Of a stretch of 64,000 nucleotides of DNA, positions 1-9,371 are shown one piece after another. The notes under the pieces were generated by a model, which was not told where the DNA came from, searched no databases, and worked only from the letters and a program-made list of their open reading frames with translations. The stretch spans positions 20,900 to 84,899 of the forward strand of contig JAFAFL010000100.1 in assembly GCA_023423535.1 (NCBI GenBank). Direction: 5' to 3'. This DNA comes from Pseudomonadota bacterium (GTDB lineage: Bacteria; Myxococcota; Myxococcia; Myxococcales; Myxococcaceae). Each line of letters starts with the position of its first letter. The first letter of the stretch is position 1. Both the position numbers and the translations under genes were made by a program.

Positions 1-1
1 G

Positions 2-1396
2 GTCGATCTCTTCGGCGACGTGTGGGTGGCGAACCGCGCGGCGGACAACGGGACGATGGGCTCGGTGACGAAGATCGCCAACGACCTGTCGTCGTGCGTG
101 GACCGCAACGGCAACGGTTCGATCGAGACCTCGTCGGACAAGAACGGGGACGGCGTCATCAGCACCAACCCCGCGGACGGCGAGATGATCTTCCCCTCCG
201 ACTGGGCGGATCCGACGCAGTACGACGAGTGCATCCTCTTCAGCACCGAGGTCGGCGGCACCACCGGCGGCGTGAAGGCGCGCGCGCTGGCGATCAGCAC
301 CGGCCTCGAGGGCTCGGCGGGCAGCGTGTGGGTGGGCGTGTGGAATACGAAGAGCATGGTGAAGCTGCACCCGGTGACGGGGCAGATCCAGCCGGTGAAC
401 GCGCAGGGAGCGATGGCGATCACCTTGCCCTCGTTCACCTCGGGGCCCTACGGCGCGGCGGTGGACGGCAAGCAGCGGCTGTGGGTGGTGGACGCGCTGC
501 AGTCGCGGCTGGCGCTGATCCAGGTCAATGGTGACGGCACCGCCACGCTGGTGAGCGACGACATCTTCTTCAACGGCAGCACCGGTTCGTACGGCATCGC
601 CATCGACGGGAAGGACCGCGTGTGGCTCGCGGGATGGCTCGGGCCGTACGCGGCGCGCTACGACCACTCGACGGGGACGTGGACGCGGTTCGACTTCAAC
701 ATCACCTCTCCGGCGGGCACCGGCTTCGGACGCGGGCGCGGGATCGCGGTGGACGAGACGGGGCTCGTGTTCATGAGCGCCACCACGAACAGCGCGGGCG
801 CGGCACAGCTGCTCGCGTTCGACGGCGACACCGGCGTGCTGCGGCCCTTCCAGACGGCGACCGGACCGGCTGACTTCATCGAGGCCACCGACGCGCAGAC
901 GCACACCAGCATCGGAGTGGGGCTCGATTCGGACGGGCACGTGTGGGTGAACAACGCGAGTGGCAACGCGATGCGCATCCACCGGGACACCGGCGCCGTG
1001 TTGCGGACGGCAAACCAGGGCGGGCAGCTCTACACGTACTCGGACTTCACCGGGTACGCGCTGCGGAAGTTCACCGCGCCGCGTGGCACCTACCGGCACG
1101 TGGCCCAGGCGTGCAACCAGCTGAGCCGGTGGATCGAGCTGACGTGGGACGCGCAGGTGCCGCCGGGCACGTCGGTGCAGGTCTTCGTGAAGGTGGCGAA
1201 CTCGCTGGCGGATCTGGACAACTCGGCGCTGCCTCGGTACGGACCGTTCACCCAGTCGCCGGTGGATCTGGAGGCGGCGGGTGTTCCGCGTGGCACCTAC
1301 GCGCGGATCGAGTTCGTGTTGTTGTCGAACGACGGGCAGACGTCGCCGGTGCTCCGGTCGTTCAACGCGAAGTGGACCTGCGGCGACATCGGCTAG
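2..1396 (+). CDS. NHL/Vgb-like beta-propeller protein, 5'-truncated
   Basis: The reading frame is open from the first bases of the window, and its first visible residues (LFGDVWVANR) already belong to a propeller blade, so the true start lies outside. The GTG at position 20 is inside a blade and is unlikely to be the start. Repeated blade motifs of the type D-G-x-x-W-V are visible (for example GKQRLWVVD, GKDRVWLAG, DGHVWVNN), as in NHL or virginiamycin-B-lyase-like six-bladed propellers. An acidic DxNxDG segment (DRNGNGS, DKNGDG) near the beginning looks like a calcium loop. The last 100 residues form a separate beta-rich region with two Cys. It is probably a secreted or surface protein; its partner or substrate is unknown and no enzymatic motif was seen. 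Confidence 0.7.
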   Translation, partial: VDLFGDVWVANRAADNGTMGSVTKIANDLSSCVDRNGNGSIETSSDKNGDGVISTNPADGEMIFPSDWADPTQYDECILFSTEVGGTTGGVKARALAISTGLEGSAGSVWVGVWNTKSMVKLHPVTGQIQPVNAQGAMAITLPSFTSGPYGAAVDGKQRLWVVDALQSRLALIQVNGDGTATLVSDDIFFNGSTGSYGIAIDGKDRVWLAGWLGPYAARYDHSTGTWTRFDFNITSPAGTGFGRGRGIAVDETGLVFMSATTNSAGAAQLLAFDGDTGVLRPFQTATGPADFIEATDAQTHTSIGVGLDSDGHVWVNNASGNAMRIHRDTGAVLRTANQGGQLYTYSDFTGYALRKFTAPRGTYRHVAQACNQLSRWIELTWDAQVPPGTSVQVFVKVANSLADLDNSALPRYGPFTQSPVDLEAAGVPRGTYARIEFVLLSNDGQTSPVLRSFNAKWTCGDIG

Positions 1397-1423
1397 GCAG
1401 AGCCGGAAAAGAGCGAGGGCGTC

Positions 1424-3157
1424 GTGGCAGAGGGGAAGGGCGGGCAGCGCGCGGCGCTGGCGCAGGCGCGGCAGAAGCTCGCGGGACTGGCGCCGAAGCA
1501 GAAGCTCGATGCGCTGATCGATTCGGAGCACGCGCAGGCGCTGGTGCGCAGCGTGCCGGCGCCGGAGCTCTACTACGCCATCGTCGAGGTGGGCCTGCAG
1601 GACGCGACCGACATCGTCGGGCTCGCCTCGCCGGCGCAGTTCCGCGCGTTCGTGGATCTGGGCGGGTGGAAGCGCGACCGCCTCGATCCGCACGAGGTCC
1701 TCACCTGGCTGCGCGCCGCGCACTCGGGGAGCGAGCAGGACGAGTTCCTCAAGAAGCTCGAGGCGATCGACCTCGAGGTGATCGAGCACCTGCTGCGCGC
1801 GTTCGTCACCGTTCACGATCTGGAGGAGGACCCGGACGTGAACCCTCCCGGCGTGACGATGGAGTCGCCGGAGGGACGGTATCTGCTCGAGCTGCACGCG
1901 GAGGGCGTGGAGCTGGCGGCGCTGCGGTCGCTGCTCGGTGAGCTGTTCGCGCGGAACCCCTTCGAGACGGTGCGCCTGCTCGAGGCCACGCGGTGGGAGC
2001 TGCCTTCGGAGCTGGAGGAGACCGCGTTCCGCTTCCGCACCGGACGGCTCGGGGATCTGGGCTTTCCGGCGGCGCAGGACGCCGCGGCGATCTTCGCGTG
2101 GACGGATCCGGAGAAGGTGTCCAGGCCGGCGGGCGCTGCGGCTTCGGCTTCTGCTTCGGGGGAGGCTTCGGGAGACGCTTCGCGGGCGAGCGGCCTCGTG
2201 AAGTCGCCGAGCGGCGGCACGCGCGTGGACTACGCCGAGGCCGCGTTGCGCGCGCTGGAGCCGACGGAGCGCGAGAACTTCGAAGCGGAGCTGGTGGAGC
2301 TGGCGAACGCGGCGCTGGTGGCGGAGGTCGGGGACCCGGGCGATCTCGATGCGGTCCGTCGCACCGGTGAGCTGGTGCGCGACTACCTGAACCTCGCGCT
2401 CGAGCATCTGTGCGCGGGCGACGCGGCGCTGGCGGTGGAGTGCGTGCGCGAGCATCCGGCGCGGAAGCTCTTCCAGCTGGGGTTCTCGCTCACGCTGCAG
2501 CTCAAGTTCGCGGTGGACCGGCTGTGGAAGGAGCCCCTGTCGCACGTGGGCCAGACGTGGCTGGTGCTCTCCGCGCTGGCGAACGTGCTCGGCGCGCTGC
2601 GGCGGCGAAGGCCTCTGCGCGCGCTGGCGGTGGAGGGCGCGGAGCCGGTGCCGTTCCGTTCTCGTCGCGAGCTCGACGAGGCGATGAAGCGGGTGGAGCG
2701 CGCGCGGGTGCAGGTGCGCGTGTTCAGGGCGCTGCTCGGCGGGACGGAGGAGGCTGCGCGTGAACGGCTGCTCCAGTTCAGCGAGCCGCTCGAGGTGCTG
2801 GGAACAGAGCGTCTGCTCGCGGCGGCGGTGGCGCAGGCGGTGCTCGACGGTGAGGTGCGCGCGGCGCCGGTGCCGAAGGGGCGGGTGCCCGAGCTGTTCG
2901 AGAGGCTCGTGGGCCCTCGCAACGCCGCGGCTGCCGGCGTGAAGTCGAAGGTCCGCGCGGAGACGACGGAGCGGGTGCACGCGGCGTTCGCGAAGAGTCT
3001 GGGCGACGACGACGCGGCGGTGGTCGAGGCCTGCGTGCTCGGCGATGCGATCCTCGCGCGGCTGGCGGAGGAGTGGGGAACGCAGTGGCTCACCGAGGGC
3101 AACGTGGGCCCCCAGGTGGCCGAGATCGTTCCACTCGCGGCCGAAGCGGGGCTGTAG
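1424..3157 (+). CDS. DUF6178 family protein
   Basis: A 577-residue protein starting with GTG after a GAGCGAGGG-like ribosome site. The N-terminal 120 residues (LDALIDSEHAQALVRSVP, then the PAELYYAI-like and LASPAQFRAFVDLGGW-type segments, then DRLDPHEVLTWL) resemble the DUF6178 family, which is common in deltaproteobacterial lineages and has no assigned function. Helix-rich throughout, with no signal peptide or membrane segment, so probably cytosolic. A low-complexity Ala/Ser/Gly stretch near residues 230-260 separates the two halves. It lies 27 bp after the propeller gene on the same strand and could be co-transcribed. The family call is from pattern memory; the function is unknown. Confidence 0.72.
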   Translation: MAEGKGGQRAALAQARQKLAGLAPKQKLDALIDSEHAQALVRSVPAPELYYAIVEVGLQDATDIVGLASPAQFRAFVDLGGWKRDRLDPHEVLTWLRAAHSGSEQDEFLKKLEAIDLEVIEHLLRAFVTVHDLEEDPDVNPPGVTMESPEGRYLLELHAEGVELAALRSLLGELFARNPFETVRLLEATRWELPSELEETAFRFRTGRLGDLGFPAAQDAAAIFAWTDPEKVSRPAGAAASASASGEASGDASRASGLVKSPSGGTRVDYAEAALRALEPTERENFEAELVELANAALVAEVGDPGDLDAVRRTGELVRDYLNLALEHLCAGDAALAVECVREHPARKLFQLGFSLTLQLKFAVDRLWKEPLSHVGQTWLVLSALANVLGALRRRRPLRALAVEGAEPVPFRSRRELDEAMKRVERARVQVRVFRALLGGTEEAARERLLQFSEPLEVLGTERLLAAAVAQAVLDGEVRAAPVPKGRVPELFERLVGPRNAAAAGVKSKVRAETTERVHAAFAKSLGDDDAAVVEACVLGDAILARLAEEWGTQWLTEGNVGPQVAEIVPLAAEAGL

Positions 3158-3266
3158 CCTTTTCAGGTTCGCGGGCGCAGGGTTCCCGCGCGTCGCCGCA
3201 AACGCCCAGAATCATTGCGGAAGTTGGCGGGTGGCGGTGGCATGGGGGCTGCTAACTCCGGCCGCC

Positions 3267-4550
3267 ATGGATGTCCAAAGACCGGCGGCGGCGGGGCGGG
3301 ATGGCATCGCCTTCGCGGCGCTCACCACGTTCGCGGTGGTGATGTACACGATTCCTTCGATGTGGATCGAAGCGCTCGAGCCGTTGCGCCTCGCGTTCAC
3401 GTCCTCGGTGCTCGCGGCGTGCCTGATGCTCCTGCGGCGTCTGGTGAAGCGCGAGCCCTTCTACTTCGACGGCACGCGCGGCCTCGCCCTCGTGGCGCTC
3501 GCGGCGCTGGCGTACGTCTCGGTGCAGTGGACCATCCACCCCGAGACCACGCGCACGCAGGCGATCGAGTTCCTCAAGCTGCTGGCGGTGTACCTGACGA
3601 TGGTCAACGTCATCAGCACCTGGCGGCGGCTGATGATCTTCGCGGGCGCGATCATCCTCTCGTCGATCGTCACCAGCTGGAACGTCATCACCAGCTACCA
3701 CGCAGGCGAGCACCTGGTGGAGGGCTACCGCGCCGGCTGGCTCGGCGTGTACGCGGACCCGAACCACATGGCGATGAACCTCATGCTGGTCATCCCGCTC
3801 GCGGTGGCGTTCCTCGTGCGCAAGCAGACGCCGTGGCTGATGCGCGCGCTGTGCGTGCTGGCCGGCATCCTCTCGGTGACGGCGATCGTGTACAGCCACT
3901 CGCGCGGCGGCTTCGTGGGCCTCGTGGTGGCGATGGCGGTGTGGATGTTCCTCGAGAAGAAGCGCCGGCTGCAGACGTTCGTCGCCGCGTTCGCGCTCTT
4001 CATCGGCCTCGTGCTCTTCGCGCCCTCGTCGTTCTGGCAGCGCAACGAGACGATCGGCGAGTTCCACACCGACGCCTCGGCGATGGGCCGCGTCTATGCG
4101 TGGGAGGTGGCCTCGCAGATGAGCGCGGACAACCCGCTGCTCGGCGTAGGCTTGGGCGGGTTCCGCTACGCGTGGCCGCTCTACGCGCCGCCGGAGGCGA
4201 CGACCGCGTTCGTCGCGCACAACGTGTACCTCGACGTGGTGGGAGAGCTCGGGTTCATCGGGCTCATCCTCTTCCTCATGTTCACCGGCGGCGCGGCGGG
4301 CGGCGTGTTCGCGGCGTCGCGGAACAGCGAGTGGGGCTGGCTCGCCAACGGGCTGGCCGCGGCGGTGTGCGGCTACATCGTGTGCAACCTCTTCTCCGGA
4401 TACACGGTGTCCGCGCACTTCTACGTGCTCTTCGCGCTCGCGGCGTGTGCGGACCGGATCGCGCGGGCGGAGACCGCCGCGTCGAAGGCGCCGGAGGGGG
4501 CGGGCGCTGGGGTCGTGACACAGAATCCGTGGGAGGGAGCGAGGGCATGA
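3267..4550 (+). CDS. O-antigen ligase/polymerase-like membrane protein
   Basis: A 427-residue polytopic membrane protein with about 10-12 hydrophobic helices. It has the Wzy/WaaL layout: a long periplasmic loop after mid-protein containing YADPNHMAMNL and YSHSRGGFVG, followed by GVGLGGF and AHNVYLDVVGELG, which are hallmarks of the O-antigen ligase (Wzy_C) domain. Proteins of this family polymerise or transfer lipid-linked glycans on the periplasmic face. The ATG at 3267 was chosen because the hydrophobic segment begins right after it; no strong ribosome site precedes it, so an upstream GTG in frame near 3231 is possible. Its stop overlaps the next start (ATGA), implying translational coupling with the glycosyltransferase downstream. 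Confidence 0.85.
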   Translation: MDVQRPAAAGRDGIAFAALTTFAVVMYTIPSMWIEALEPLRLAFTSSVLAACLMLLRRLVKREPFYFDGTRGLALVALAALAYVSVQWTIHPETTRTQAIEFLKLLAVYLTMVNVISTWRRLMIFAGAIILSSIVTSWNVITSYHAGEHLVEGYRAGWLGVYADPNHMAMNLMLVIPLAVAFLVRKQTPWLMRALCVLAGILSVTAIVYSHSRGGFVGLVVAMAVWMFLEKKRRLQTFVAAFALFIGLVLFAPSSFWQRNETIGEFHTDASAMGRVYAWEVASQMSADNPLLGVGLGGFRYAWPLYAPPEATTAFVAHNVYLDVVGELGFIGLILFLMFTGGAAGGVFAASRNSEWGWLANGLAAAVCGYIVCNLFSGYTVSAHFYVLFALAACADRIARAETAASKAPEGAGAGVVTQNPWEGARA

Positions 4551-5743
4551 GGCGGGAGGAGGAGGTGCTCGACGGCCGGCCGATCCGGCTGGTCGAGTTC
4601 GTCCGGTCGTTCCACATCGGCGGCACCGAAGGCCAGGTGCTGGAGCTGCTGCGAGGGCTGCCGCGCCGGTACGACATCCGGGTGGCGGTGACGCAGAACG
4701 CGGGGCCGCTGCTCGAGGACGTGTGGCGCCTGGGACACCTGCCGGCGGAGTTCTCCTTCGCGGGCTCGGTGAAGAAGCCGAACACGCTCCGGCAGATCGT
4801 CCGGCTCGCGAAGTGGCTGAAGGCGCACCGCATCGAGGTCGTGCACGCGCACGACTTCTACACGGCACTGCTCGCGGGGCCGGCGGCGAAGCTCGCGGGC
4901 GTGGGGCTGACGGTGGGGAGGCTGGACCTCGCGCACTTCCACACGCCGATGCAGCGGAAGGCGCTGGTCGCGTGCACGAAGATGGCGGACACGGTGATCG
5001 CCAACGCCGAGGCGATCCGGAAGATGCTCGTCGACGAGGAGGGCGTGCCCGCGGAGCGGGTGACGGTCATCCGCAACGGCATCGATCTGCCGCGCTTCGA
5101 CAAGCGCATGTCGGACGGGCTCTCGGCGCCGCTGCCGGACACGAAGGGCGCGCCGGTGGTGGCGCACGTGGCGAACCTCGCGCATCCGGTGAAGCGGCAG
5201 GAGGACACCCTGCAGGCGCTCGCGCTGCTGAAGGCGAAGGGCCGCGACCTGCACGCGTTCTTCGTGGGGTCGGGCTCGCGCACGGAGATGATTCGCAGGA
5301 TGGCGGGTGAGCTCGGCGTGAGCGACCGGGCGCACTTCCTCTCGCACCGGTTGGACGTGCCGGCGATCCTCGCGCGCGCGGACATGGGCGTTTTGTGCTC
5401 GAGCGCCGAGGGCCTGTCGAACGCGGTGATCGAAGGCATGGCCGCGCGGCTGCCGATGGTGGTGACGGCGGTGGGCGGAAATCCGGAGCTGATCGAGGAC
5501 GGCGTGCGTGGCCTGGTGGTCCCGAGGCACGAGCCTGAGGCGCTGGCGCGGGCCTTCGAGCGGATGCTCGACGATCGTGAGGCGGCGCGCCGGATGGGTG
5601 AGCGGGCGCGGGCGTACGTGGAGCGCGAGCTGACGCTGGAGCAGCTGTGCGCGCGGCACGACGCGCTGTACCGGGCGATCCGGGACGGGCGTGCGAGGCA
5701 GGCGGGAGTGAAGCGCGGCAGCGACGTGCTGGTGCCGGCGTAG
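4547..5743 (+). CDS. GT4-family glycosyltransferase
   Basis: A 398-residue GT-B fold enzyme. The N-terminal domain begins with the FHIGGTEGQ motif typical of GT4 enzymes, and VVHAHDF follows. The C-terminal nucleotide-sugar domain shows VTVIRNGID, then VGSGSR, and the EX7E-type stretch SSAEGLSNAVIEGMA that binds the donor. It probably adds a sugar to a lipid-linked or surface glycan in the cytoplasm. The ATG overlaps the stop of the O-antigen ligase-like gene by 4 bp, so the two are almost certainly one operon for surface polysaccharide. Donor and acceptor cannot be predicted. Confidence 0.9.
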   Translation: MRREEEVLDGRPIRLVEFVRSFHIGGTEGQVLELLRGLPRRYDIRVAVTQNAGPLLEDVWRLGHLPAEFSFAGSVKKPNTLRQIVRLAKWLKAHRIEVVHAHDFYTALLAGPAAKLAGVGLTVGRLDLAHFHTPMQRKALVACTKMADTVIANAEAIRKMLVDEEGVPAERVTVIRNGIDLPRFDKRMSDGLSAPLPDTKGAPVVAHVANLAHPVKRQEDTLQALALLKAKGRDLHAFFVGSGSRTEMIRRMAGELGVSDRAHFLSHRLDVPAILARADMGVLCSSAEGLSNAVIEGMAARLPMVVTAVGGNPELIEDGVRGLVVPRHEPEALARAFERMLDDREAARRMGERARAYVERELTLEQLCARHDALYRAIRDGRARQAGVKRGSDVLVPA

Positions 5744-5781
5744 TCATTGAAGTTCGGGCAGGGCGAGAGGGGGGAGCACCC

Positions 5782-6774
5782 ATGCGGCAGGAGCTGAAGG
5801 GGAAGATCGCGATCATCACCGGCGCGTCGAGCGGGGTGGGCTGGCAGTCCGCCGTCCGGCTCGCGGAGGAGGGCGTGAGGCTCCTCGTGGTGGCGCGACG
5901 AGGTGAGGCGCTGGAGCTGTTGTGCCGCGAGCTGCGCGCGAAGGGACACGAGGCCTATGCCTTCGTGTGTGACGTGACCGAGCAGGAGCAGGTCGAGGCC
6001 GCGGTCACCGAGTGCCTCAACCGGTACGGGAAGATCGACATCCTCGTGAACAACGCCGCGGTGCAGGCGTACGGGTACTTCGATCAGCTCTCGTGGGAGG
6101 AGATCGAGCGCACCTTCCAGGTGAACGCGTTCGGTTGCTTCCGCTTCGCCCGCGCGGTGTTGCCGCATTTCCGGCGGCAGCGCAGCGGGCACATCATCAA
6201 CGTGGCGTCCATGCTCTCGGTCGGCGCGGCGCCACTGCTCTCCGCGTACACCGCGGCGAAGCACGCGCAGTTCGGCTGGAGCGAGGCGCTGAGGCTCGAG
6301 CTGCACGGGACGGGGATCGACGTGTCGGCGGTGCTGGTGCCGTCGGTCTCGACGCCGATGTTCGACCACGCGCCCACGCACTTCGACGCCGCGCCACAGC
6401 CGGTCCCGCCCACCTACCATCCGGACGTCGCGGCGATGGCGGTGGTGAAGGTGGCGAAGAAGCCGAAGAGCAAGGAGATCCCCGTCTTCCTCCAGGGCTC
6501 GCTGATCATCTGGGCGCAGCGGCTGATCGGACCGCTGACGGACAGGATCATGGGCCGCTTCGGCGCGCGGATGCAGATGCGCAACGAGCCGGTGCACCGG
6601 CCGCGCGGGAACCTCTTCGAGCCCATTCCGCAGGGCGTGGGGCCGATGGGAAGCGTGCCGCCCACGCCGAAGTGGAAGCGGTACGGAGGGACGGCGGCCA
6701 TTGCGGCCATCGCCGCGGGCGCGCTGGCGGGCGTGAGCTTCGGCGCGACGAAGGTGGCGAAGGCGGTGAGGTAG
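5782..6774 (+). CDS. Short-chain dehydrogenase/reductase with C-terminal membrane anchor
   Basis: A 330-residue classical SDR. It has TGASSGVG for cofactor binding near residue 13, NNAA near residue 90, and the catalytic Ser with Y-T-A-A-K around residue 160. It is longer than the usual 250 residues: an extra 80-residue tail ends in a hydrophobic Gly/Ala helix followed by Lys/Arg, which suggests anchoring in the membrane. The arginines after the first beta-strand (VVARRGE) favour NADP(H). The start follows a GGGGGGAG ribosome site. It sits 38 bp after the glycosyltransferase and may share its transcript. The substrate is unknown; lipid-active SDRs often carry such tails. Confidence 0.88.
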   Translation: MRQELKGKIAIITGASSGVGWQSAVRLAEEGVRLLVVARRGEALELLCRELRAKGHEAYAFVCDVTEQEQVEAAVTECLNRYGKIDILVNNAAVQAYGYFDQLSWEEIERTFQVNAFGCFRFARAVLPHFRRQRSGHIINVASMLSVGAAPLLSAYTAAKHAQFGWSEALRLELHGTGIDVSAVLVPSVSTPMFDHAPTHFDAAPQPVPPTYHPDVAAMAVVKVAKKPKSKEIPVFLQGSLIIWAQRLIGPLTDRIMGRFGARMQMRNEPVHRPRGNLFEPIPQGVGPMGSVPPTPKWKRYGGTAAIAAIAAGALAGVSFGATKVAKAVR

Positions 6775-6788
6775 GCGCTGGGCGCGAA

Positions 6789-8147
6789 TCACGCCGCGGC
6801 GGGAGAGGGCGGTTCCTCCTTCGCGGGCGGAGCTTCGACGGTGACGGTCTCCGGCTGCGGCGAGGCGGGGCCGGACGGCAGCTCCACCGCGGCGGCCTCG
6901 CGCTCTTCGTCAGAGCGGCCCGTGTAGCCGCTGAACAGGCGGCCGTAGGCGCTGGCCACGAACGGCCGGTCCGCGAAGAGGGTGAGCGCGGAGACGATGA
7001 GGATGCTGAAGAGGATCACGCCGAAGGCGATGGCCTCGATCAGCGTGCCCGCCGCGAGGCCCGCCTGTCCGGGCACGGTGGCGAGCACCGCGGCGGCGAG
7101 ACCTCGGGGGCCGAGCGATGCGGCGAGAGAGGCATCCTTCTTCGGCGTGCTCTTCGCGCGGAAGGCGATGCGGACGGCGAAGGGGCGCACCGCGTAGATG
7201 ATGATCGTGGCGAGGCCGCCGAAGACGAAGGGCTCGTAGCCGGTGAGCTTCAGCGACGCGCCGAGGTACACGAAGAAGAAGACCTTCAGCAGGAAGGCCA
7301 TCTCGGAGAGGAACATGCGCTCGCCCTCGTAGATGCCGAGCTCCGCCGCGTACGGCTTGTTGCGCACGAAGGACTGCGCGTTGCCGAGCACCACGCCGAA
7401 CGCGAGACAGGCGATCGCGCCGAAGGTGCCCACTGCTTCGGCGGCGGCGTGGACGATGAAGACCATCGCGCCGACGAGCAGCATGGACGCGCGCTTCTTG
7501 CGCAGCACGCGCAGCCACACCGCCCACGCGAAGCCGGCCACCGCGCCGATGAGCAGCGCCACGCCGAAGCCGTAGGCGAGGTCCTTGCCCACCACGCCGA
7601 GCTCCAGCCCGCCGCTCTTCGAGGTCAGTGCTCCCGTCAGCGCGAGCGTGAAGACGATGCTCAGCACGTCGGTCAGCGCCGACTCGAGCGTCAGCACCGT
7701 CCGCGTGTCCTTGTTCATCTTCATCGTCTGGACCATCGGGATGATCACCGCCGATGAGGTCCCGCCGAGGATGCAGCCGAAGAGCACCGCCACCAGCGGC
7801 TTCATCCCGAAGAGGGTCGTGGCCACCAGCGCGAGCGCACCCGCGGAGAGGATGAAGCCGGCCAGCGTCATCGCCAGCGACCCGCCGAGCGCGGACTTGA
7901 GGTCCTGGAGCCGCAGCCGCAGCGCGCCCTCGAAGAGGATGATCACCAGCGCGCAGGTGGTGAAGATCTTGTCCAGCCCGTCGAGCTGCGACGGGTCGAA
8001 CACGCCCGTCACCGAGATCCCGATCCCCAACGCAAGAAGGATCAGCACGTCCGGGATCCCGGTGCGCCGGAAGAGCTCCTCCAGCGCCATGCCCAGGAAC
8101 ACCAGCCCCGCGAGCACCGCGAGGATCACCGTCGGGTTCATGCTCAT
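6789..8147 (-). CDS. Cation/proton antiporter (CPA family)
   Basis: About 452 residues with around 12 transmembrane helices, in the Na+(K+)/H+ exchanger family. Helix 3 carries LFEGALRLR and the middle carries GGTSSAVIIP and LTLESALTDVLS, the acidic signature of NhaP-like CPA1 exchangers where the Asp is expected to carry ions. A hydrophilic tail of about 60 residues rich in Glu and Pro ends the protein. The start is uncertain: ATG at 8147 (MSMNPTV) places the first helix directly after the N-terminus; GTG at 8195 or ATG at 8141 are alternatives. It is last in a minus-strand run after pyrD. Expected role: pH or ion homeostasis at the inner membrane. Confidence 0.9.
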   Translation of the reverse strand: MSMNPTVILAVLAGLVFLGMALEELFRRTGIPDVLILLALGIGISVTGVFDPSQLDGLDKIFTTCALVIILFEGALRLRLQDLKSALGGSLAMTLAGFILSAGALALVATTLFGMKPLVAVLFGCILGGTSSAVIIPMVQTMKMNKDTRTVLTLESALTDVLSIVFTLALTGALTSKSGGLELGVVGKDLAYGFGVALLIGAVAGFAWAVWLRVLRKKRASMLLVGAMVFIVHAAAEAVGTFGAIACLAFGVVLGNAQSFVRNKPYAAELGIYEGERMFLSEMAFLLKVFFFVYLGASLKLTGYEPFVFGGLATIIIYAVRPFAVRIAFRAKSTPKKDASLAASLGPRGLAAAVLATVPGQAGLAAGTLIEAIAFGVILFSILIVSALTLFADRPFVASAYGRLFSGYTGRSDEEREAAAVELPSGPASPQPETVTVEAPPAKEEPPSPAAA

Positions 8148-8222
8148 ACGCCGGAGCGTACCGGTGAAGCCGTATGAGCCCAAACGGGCTCGCACGGCCG
8201 CCGAGTTGCAGACTCTCTGGCG

Positions 8223-9350
8223 TCAGCGCGCGGGCTGGGGCGCCGAGGCAGGCTGCTCGGCGAGCGCGGTTCGATGCGCGGCGCCCACCGCTTCCTGCAG
8301 CGACCGCAGCCCATCACGGCGGACGAGCCCGAGCAGCTCGTCGATCATCCGCTTCACCACGCCCGGACCTCCGTAGATGAAGCCGGTGTAGAGCTGGATC
8401 GCGGAGGCGCCGGCCCGGATGCGCGCGTAGGCATCCTCGGCGTTCATGATCCCACCCACGCCGATGATTGGCAGCCGGCCCTCCGCGCGCAGATAGGCAC
8501 GCGAGAGCACGTGGTGGGAGAGGGTGCGCACCGGCGCGCCGGAGAGGCCGCCCGCTTCGCTCGTGCGCGGGTGCTCGATGGGCCGGGTGATCGTCGTGTT
8601 CGTCGCGATGAGCCCGTCCACGCGGCAATCGATCGCCACGTCCACGATCGCGTCGATCGCCTCGTCCGCGAGGTCCGGCGCGATCTTGAGGAAGAGCGGC
8701 TTGCCCGGCGCCACTTCATCCCGTCGCGCGCGCACGGCTTCGAGCAGCGCCCGCAGCGCCTCGGGCTCCTGCAGCTGGCGAAGGCCCGGTGTGTTCGGCG
8801 AGCTCGCGTTGACCACGAGGTAGTCTGACAGGGGCCCGAGCGCGTCCACGCCCTTCAGGTAGTCCGACACCGCGTCCTCGAGCGGCGTGTCCTTGTTCTT
8901 GCCGAGGTTCGCGCCGACGGGTCCGGGCCGGAACTGGAGCTGCGACAGGCGGGCGCGCGCGGCGTCTGCGCCGGCGTTGTTGAAGCCCATCCGGTTGATG
9001 AGCGCGTGGTGCTGCGGAATGCGGAAGATGCGTGGCGTCGGATTGCCCGGCTGCGCGCGCGGCGTGACGGTGCCGATCTCCACCGCGCTGAAGCCCAACG
9101 CGAAGAGGCCCGCCACCGCACCCGCGTCCTTGTCGAGTCCCGCCGCGAGCATGATCGGGTGCTCGAGCTTCAGCCCCGCCACCTCCACGCCGAGGTCTGC
9201 CGTGCGAAGTCCCACGCTGCGCAGGGCTCGCTGACGCAGCGAGGTGCACGGCCCGGTGAAGCGCCCGAGCAGCCCCAGCGCCCACATGCCGAAGTGATGC
9301 GCCGTCTCCGCCGGAAGGAGGAAGAGCAGCGCGCGGATGACCTTGTACAT
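8223..9350 (-). CDS. pyrD: Dihydroorotate dehydrogenase (quinone), class 2
   Basis: A 375-residue enzyme of de novo pyrimidine synthesis that oxidises dihydroorotate to orotate using FMN and membrane quinone. It has the class 2 N-terminal helical extension (MYKVIRALLFLLPAETAHHF), which docks to the membrane, then LAAGLDKD, GNPTPRIFR, NRMGFNN, the catalytic-Ser loop NASSPNTPGLR, TNTT and the FMN-phosphate motif GVGGI. Length is normal for the class, with a short Ala/Pro tail. The ATG lies 21 bp after the stop of the deaminase gene, so the two nucleotide-metabolism genes are probably co-transcribed. The identification is firm. Confidence 0.97.
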   Translation of the reverse strand: MYKVIRALLFLLPAETAHHFGMWALGLLGRFTGPCTSLRQRALRSVGLRTADLGVEVAGLKLEHPIMLAAGLDKDAGAVAGLFALGFSAVEIGTVTPRAQPGNPTPRIFRIPQHHALINRMGFNNAGADAARARLSQLQFRPGPVGANLGKNKDTPLEDAVSDYLKGVDALGPLSDYLVVNASSPNTPGLRQLQEPEALRALLEAVRARRDEVAPGKPLFLKIAPDLADEAIDAIVDVAIDCRVDGLIATNTTITRPIEHPRTSEAGGLSGAPVRTLSHHVLSRAYLRAEGRLPIIGVGGIMNAEDAYARIRAGASAIQLYTGFIYGGPGVVKRMIDELLGLVRRDGLRSLQEAVGAAHRTALAEQPASAPQPAR

Positions 9351-9371
9351 GGCGTGCGGCGGAGGCTTCGT

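Noticed and set aside
3252..4868. Long antisense open frame opposite the O-antigen ligase-like gene
   Set aside because: Arg/His/Pro/Ala-rich translation without domains, typical of the complementary frame in GC-rich DNA; the sense gene has clear family motifs.
3267..6774. Full exopolysaccharide biosynthesis cluster
   Set aside because: Only a ligase/polymerase-like protein, one glycosyltransferase and an SDR are present; no flippase, chain-length regulator or initiating transferase is seen.
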